A DNA stretch of 64,000 bases from Aradus depressus. Lineage: Eukaryota > Arthropoda > Insecta > Hemiptera > Aradidae. Shown in pieces: positions 58,901 to 64,000 of this stretch (within the stretch, counting starts at the first letter, position 1; each line of letters starts with the position of its first letter). The translations under genes were made by a program, and so were the position numbers. The stretch is taken from assembly GCA_963662175.1 (NCBI GenBank), contig OY759216.1, forward strand, positions 41,309,087 through 41,373,086. Reading direction: 5' to 3'. The notes below the pieces were generated by a model. The model saw only the letters and a list, made by a program, of their open reading frames with translations. It did no database searches and was not told where the DNA came from.

Positions 58901-61351
58901 ACATGAAAGAGAAAGCAGATTTCCGATCCGATCTTTGATAGCATCTAAACCTGCCCACTAAAGGAAGTGATTACAGAGGATTTTGTTTCATCGTCAATTT
59001 CCTTTTTAACCTTTACATAATTGAAAATAACGTCATGCGAGGTTCAGCGAAATCGGATATTAAGTCTAGTCGTTAGAACAGAAGATAAATCAATCGTTTT
59101 ACATTTTTGACGTAAATCCTTTCCTTTTCTAGTTCCCTTGCACTCCGAGGTTCATAAAAATATGAATTACATATGATTTTTAAGTAATGCGAGGGAAAAT
59201 AAACTTTCTTGTATTTCTTCCCATATAATTTCTTACCGGATTGTCATGAACAGCGGTTGAAAAAAAAAAAGTTTATGAAATTTGAGTAAGGTGAAAACAA
59301 ATAACGGTCAAAAAATTACAATCAAAATCGCAAGAAAACCGTTTTAGTGATAATTATGTTAGTGTAATATATCTTTATTTTACCGATGTACATGCAAATC
59401 GACGATTTCTGGTTGTCAGTTAGGTAAAGATTAACAGGGACTTAAAACTGTTGGAATTGAATTACTCTTTAATGGCCAGGTTTCAGATACCTAATTTCTT
59501 TTTCTAACGATCGCATTGGAAATCTGGTTTCAAAAACAATTCAAATTAAGAAAAAAAAAAAAAAAAAACATTCGAATAGTCAATTATTTTTCATGCAATA
59601 AGTTTCGTGCTTCTCCCTTCAATTATTATTCAAACTGATTTCATTTATTCTATGTTAAAATACACAATTTATTTAAAAATCCACTATTCCAAATTAAGAC
59701 ATAAAATATAGACATGTTTAATGGGATCTATATCCAGGTGAGTCTCTAAGAGGTTTAAGTTGTATGATTTCATGATTTGAGAAATAAAGACATATTTTTG
59801 AAGTTCCATGAAAAAAAAACTATACAAGTGGGCATGCTTGAACATTTTATTACTGGATGTCTGATTATTGAAATTTTTTTTTATTATTATTTATGAACAC
59901 TTTTTCTCCATGATATTAAGAAAAATATTATTTATTGGTCAAAAACATGAAATAACAGATGTATTTATTCTTTAGCCTCACAACGCCTCAATACATCATT
60001 GAGGGATTTGGTTAAATATAATATGGACACTTGTATTAAATAGATACAAATATATCGCCATATTTGACTACAACTTACAAGAGAAATTTTAAAATAAAAC
60101 GAAATAAATATTGGATCCATAATTAAAATAACTTCTATTAAAAAATAAAATTAAAAGTTGAAAAAAATAGTAACGTATAAACAATATTTATATGTGACTT
60201 CAATTACATTTATTACTGAAACTAACTAAGTAATGCTATCGAAAATAAATGAACATAGCCAGATTTATTGTTCATTTTTTATTAATATATTTTGAATATT
60301 ACAATCTTGAATAATCCAGGATTAAATAATCGTAATGTATTTATCAAGACGCAAAAAATAAAATATATATATATATTTTTAAATCCTACACTTTATATAT
60401 ACCGATTATATTTTCCCGAAAACTCCCCTTAATGTTCGGATCAAATTGAAACAAAATAGAAACCAATATGAATATTAACAGGTTTTCTATACATTTTCAG
60501 TCTGGCTAAAAATAGCATATGTGCAAAAAATGTACGTTTAAAAAAAATACAATAAAGCCAAATTCGGCAAAATAAAAACTAAGGGTTTTTCCATTAATTT
60601 ACTTTTTTTTCTCGTTTTTGTTTTTACTATTTTTTTTATTATTATTTTTGTGAGCAATATAAGAATCATACTAATTTAAGAAGACATTTTGTCAACAATA
60701 AACAAACATTCGGCCCACAATATACGTATGATCTACATTTTCATAAAATTCAATTAAAATAATATACAATTTTTTTTTGATATCCAAATTATATATATAT
60801 ATAATCTTTGACTATATCCATTATACATATGTATTACTAAAGCATGTCAAAGATATAATTTTAATTCTATTATCTTTATATTAAAGAAAAAAAAAATTGA
60901 TTACATACAAAATCGACATACCGACTATTGTGGGGGAAACAAAATAGAATCTACAAACTAATGGAAGCACTTCATTAATAAAATAGAAAACAAATATTCT
61001 TAACATTTCTCTGAAGGCAAAATAGGTTTTCAGAACTGAAAGAAAATAAATAAATAAAATATCCCTAATCATATATAATATTTAAGAAAATGTGTGCATA
61101 GGTAACAATATACACACAAACACATTTCTTATTTAGATATATATATACACTTAAAGCGACGGATCATTTTCTGATTCTCATAAAAACAAAGTTGTTTCAA
61201 CCGTTGTTGGTCTGTGGCTCTGTTTGCACGGCAATCACGCAAAAAGTCTGAACGTATATTCAGGAACTTTGCAGAGCATTTCGAGCTGTGTATCACTCTA
61301 AAATTAACAATAATGTGACGATTCGACGAGTTTAAAAATATATCTTTTCTT

Positions 61352-61378
61352 GGGGGGGGGGGGGGGGGGGGGGGGGGG
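61352..61378. repeat. Poly-G tract (27 nt)
   Basis: Uninterrupted G run flanked by CTT and TATGG. Long enough to fold as a G-quadruplex on the plus strand; its length is prone to sequencing error. Confidence 0.85.
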
Positions 61379-61507
61379 TATGGAGCGGATGTTCAAGTAA
61401 TAAGAAACAGTTCAATTTTTGGAAACCACAGTTGAACTATTCACGAGATTTACAAGTTAACCCAGATGGCTCAACATGGCATCGTGTGTACGATGGGAAG
61501 AAGTTTT

Positions 61508-61755
61508 GTGACTCTTGCCCCGCCTTCAACTATGAGTTTATATCGCCAACTACCAGGGCGCTCATTCGTCTCAGGTGGACCTTATGGGAGTCCCAAGTTT
61601 TAATTTTACCTAGATAAGTATTATACTTTTGCCCAGCCCCTAGAGTAAGATAAAGCACAGGCTCGGGACCATCGTCGGCGCGCTCAGCCCAGCATCGAAC
61701 TTACGACCTTTAGCACAGTGAGCAAGCATGCTACCCCTGTACAACCGGTGCCGGA
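61508..61755 (-). repeat. SINE-A copy 11
   Basis: Reverse: CTTGCCCCGCCTTCAACTAT, CAACTACCAGGGCGCTCATTC, ATGGGAGTCCCAAGTTTTAA, GCTCGGGACCATCG, then CATCGAACTTACGACC (B-box part) and the head CATGCTACCCCTGTACAACCGGTGCC. The GGACGTTAA block is deleted. Confidence 0.75.
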
Positions 61756-62575
61756 CAGCTAAACGTACGTTTTTGTTCTTGTCCGAGCTACAGTTGGTAT
61801 TTTTCTCCAAGAAAGACAGGATATTTGAAGAATGATGTAACTTCAAATATAGGTTAGGGAGCGTCCACAATTTGAAATGGGAGGAGGAAGGATCCAAATT
61901 ATTTTTCACAATGAAGTGTGGCAAATCATACCAAAATGTTCGAAAATATGCATCTTCATGGAACACGTAGTTAACATTGAGGTGGTCCAACTGGGAAGCC
62001 CTAATATCGAATGACGTGTGACATATCAAATCGGAAGAGTTATTTTATCTCTCGGAGGAGGCTGCGGATAAGCTTTTCTTTCAATGACCGGGAATCGCAC
62101 GTTGTCGGCCTCAGTTAACGTAACAAAATGCAAAGTTACTTCCGGGCAAGCTACTAGTGAAAATAATGAATAAGTTATGTTCTGACGGTACACCGATATA
62201 TGAATGTAAGCAATCCCTTCCACGTAAAAACATAAAGGGTATTCAGAAAATTATATATTTTTTTAGCATGGCCATATAAATACATCATATAAACAATATA
62301 CATAAATAATTATAAAATATGAATATTTCAGTTATTTTCATTTCTTCAAATGTCCATTTTATGTTTAAAAAAAACATGTACATCAAACAAAATTAAATAT
62401 TACTTGAAAAGCTAAGCAAAAATATTTATTAAGATTGTAATTACAAATATTTCTTTTTAAATTCGTTATTTTATTTTTATTCATATCGGATAAGAAAAAC
62501 TAGATTCCACACATAAAATTCATGATGGCTCGGTATACCTGGATAACGCAATTCGCACTAAGTTTATTTTTCCCC

Positions 62576-62579
<4 letters not shown>

Positions 62580-62631
<52 letters not shown>
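62580..62631. repeat. Poly-A tract (52 nt)
   Basis: 52 A residues, then TG and more A. Could be the tail of an inserted retro-element, but no element body was recognised upstream. Confidence 0.85.
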
Positions 62632-62633
<2 letters not shown>

Positions 62634-63650
62634 AAAAAAAAAGTCACAATAGCATTACTTTTATCCAGCATTACTTATATCAGTATTCATTAAATATTAA
62701 TATTAAATATAGCTATATTTATATTATATAAATATGAATAAATTCCAACAAATTTAAACAAAAAAACTTTTTTACTTAAGAGGAATCTTGCTTGCTTTAT
62801 GTATGTATACATATATATTAATGCATAACTATTTAACATCTAGTAAACTAGCTCGCACTCTATATTCACATTGTCAAAAAATAATTATATATATTTATAA
62901 TTTTTTAAATATTTATATTCATCTCTAAGTATTTATATATACAAAAGAATGCATAGCTCTGTAAGTGTTGGTAGCAACAAGAAAAAAAAAAAAAAAGGAA
63001 AAAAAAAGAGCACCGATGTTATGAGGCCGCTTGATAAATCAAGAATACTATAGACTTATATAAGTGAGTCACTTTCTTTTCACCCACTCGCATGTTAGTT
63101 ATAAATTAATTTCTTCTGTCTTAGTAATATTCTACAAGACATGGTATACATTTACAAGAATGCAAATATTTTCCCCTCAATAATATATATATATACAAAA
63201 ACTCCAACAATGCTCAACACTGATAAAGAAAAAAAATTAAAATAAATTAAAAAAAAAAAAAAAAAAAACAATGGGAAAAATAAACTTGAGAAAAGGGAGG
63301 ATTTTTCTCTCTCTTTTTCTACTTTTCAATATTTGTATCTTCATTTTATAGTCAGTAGTTTCCAATTCGCGCATTAATATTAGTCTTGTGTTCTGTCAAA
63401 ATCACAGCTCTTGCCACAATCACAAATTACATCGATCCATATTCGTTACTTGTTTTTCAAAATTTACAGTCTAATATAATTTTGTCTTTCTTTATGATTC
63501 CACTTCTTTTTAATATATATATATATTTTTTTTTCACTCTCCGTGAGCGTATTATTATACGTGTATATATGCGTGTACGTACATATATGCACATATAAAT
63601 CGATTTGTTTTCCGTATCGCACTGCAAATTCTGCATTTCACCTCACTCTA

Positions 63651-63668
63651 GGCCAAGTCTCCAATCTG
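63651..63668 (-). CDS. Possible terminal coding exon of a minus-strand gene beyond the right edge
   Basis: A strong acceptor (CGTTTTTCTTTTTTTCAG) is followed by ATTGGAGACTTGGCCTAG, which reads IGDLA and a stop in phase 0. In the other two phases stops also come within 10 codons, so any real exon here is a short last exon. No other exon of the gene lies in the window. Confidence 0.28.
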
Positions 63669-63971
63669 AAAAAAAGAAAAACGAATTAGAATCATGATTA
63701 GTATTTCTTTGCCTAGCAAAACCAACTACAAACAAGATCATAAAAGTGATCACACCTTTCCCCCAATACCCCCAGTTTATGGAACACTTACCAGAATGCA
63801 CTGAAAGTATGCCTGTGACGATCCAGAGACTAACTATGATGTGGATGGAAGTGTGAGAAAGCACAAGCAGATGGACGTGATGGGAACTCGTTTGAAAGTT
63901 TGGAAAATTTGAAATTACGAAAATGGTTCCAATAATCTGAATATGAATAAATTTGTGAATAAAGTGATACA

Positions 63972-64000
63972 AGACCGGGAATCAACTACGAGGTTATATC
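63972..64000 (-). repeat. SINE-A copy 12, cut by the window edge
   Basis: GACCGGGAATCAACTACGAGGTTATATC matches the reverse tail GCCCGGGCTTCAACTACAAGGTCATATC seen at 50750. The rest lies outside. Confidence 0.6.

Larger units (their letters stand above)
55981..63650 (-). other. Long AT-rich non-coding tract, possibly the 3' UTR of a gene off the right edge
   Basis: About 7.7 kb without any exon-like signal, rich in short A and T runs, many AATAAA/TTTATT hexamers, (AT)n tracts and a 52-nt poly-A. Only one SINE (61.5 kb) interrupts it, far fewer than elsewhere. If 63651-63668 is a true terminal exon, part of this is its 3' UTR; very long 3' UTRs occur in some neuronal genes. That link is inference. 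Confidence 0.3.

Noticed and set aside
61352..61378. Poly-G as a telomere-like or regulatory G-quadruplex element
   Set aside because: A single homopolymer with no repeat unit; there is no evidence beyond base composition.
63643..63972. 109-codon minus-strand open frame at the right edge
   Set aside because: It has no known domain, and its lower end crosses a strong splice acceptor in another phase; more likely intron sequence.

Overview
This window is nuclear DNA from an animal, most likely an insect. It is AT-rich, its genes are cut by many introns and padded with retroelements, and the two longest proteins read as arthropod versions of conserved animal genes. No bacterial or organellar genes were seen. 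The species cannot be fixed from the sequence; a hemipteran is a guess.

Layout. 599-4822 is a near-complete jockey-type LINE on the minus strand, flanked by a perfect 13-bp target-site duplication; its ORF1 is intact and its ORF2 carries two frameshifts. 5532-7496 (minus) is a four-exon gene for an ATP-synthase c-subunit lysine methyltransferase (ATPSCKMT/FAM173 family). 10588-20562 (plus) is ORC3, origin recognition complex subunit 3, in 15 recognisable coding exons that give about 703 residues; a short first coding exon was not found. 23638-45118 (minus) is a CLC-3/4/5-type endosomal Cl-/H+ exchanger. Its 13 exons, plus a 27-nt microexon, join in frame to 818 residues, and at least one alternative first coding exon lies at 52612-52659. 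ORC3 and the CLC gene are tail to tail; ORC3 and the methyltransferase are head to head. From about 54 kb to the right edge the DNA is mostly AT-rich and non-coding. A possible terminal exon of another minus-strand gene sits at 63651-63668, so some of this AT-rich DNA could be its 3' UTR.

Intergenic and intronic DNA is full of repeats: about 12 copies of one tRNA-derived SINE, one copy of what looks like a second SINE, LINE relics, a 0.3-0.5-kb repeat made of degenerate ~120-bp units, MITE-like inverted repeats, a Harbinger-like DNA transposon with a MADF-domain remnant, and several minisatellites.

The strongest unusual signal is a set of fold-back elements in at least five unrelated sequence families. 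Several have perfect or near-perfect arms of 70-121 bp, and one is flanked by a 14-bp target-site duplication. All carry a hammerhead-ribozyme-like core (CTGANGA, a short hairpin, then GAAA) next to a short palindrome. That pattern is known from Penelope-like retroelements and retrozymes. A second notable point is ORC3 splicing: one intron looks like a U12 (minor-spliceosome) intron and two others start with GC.
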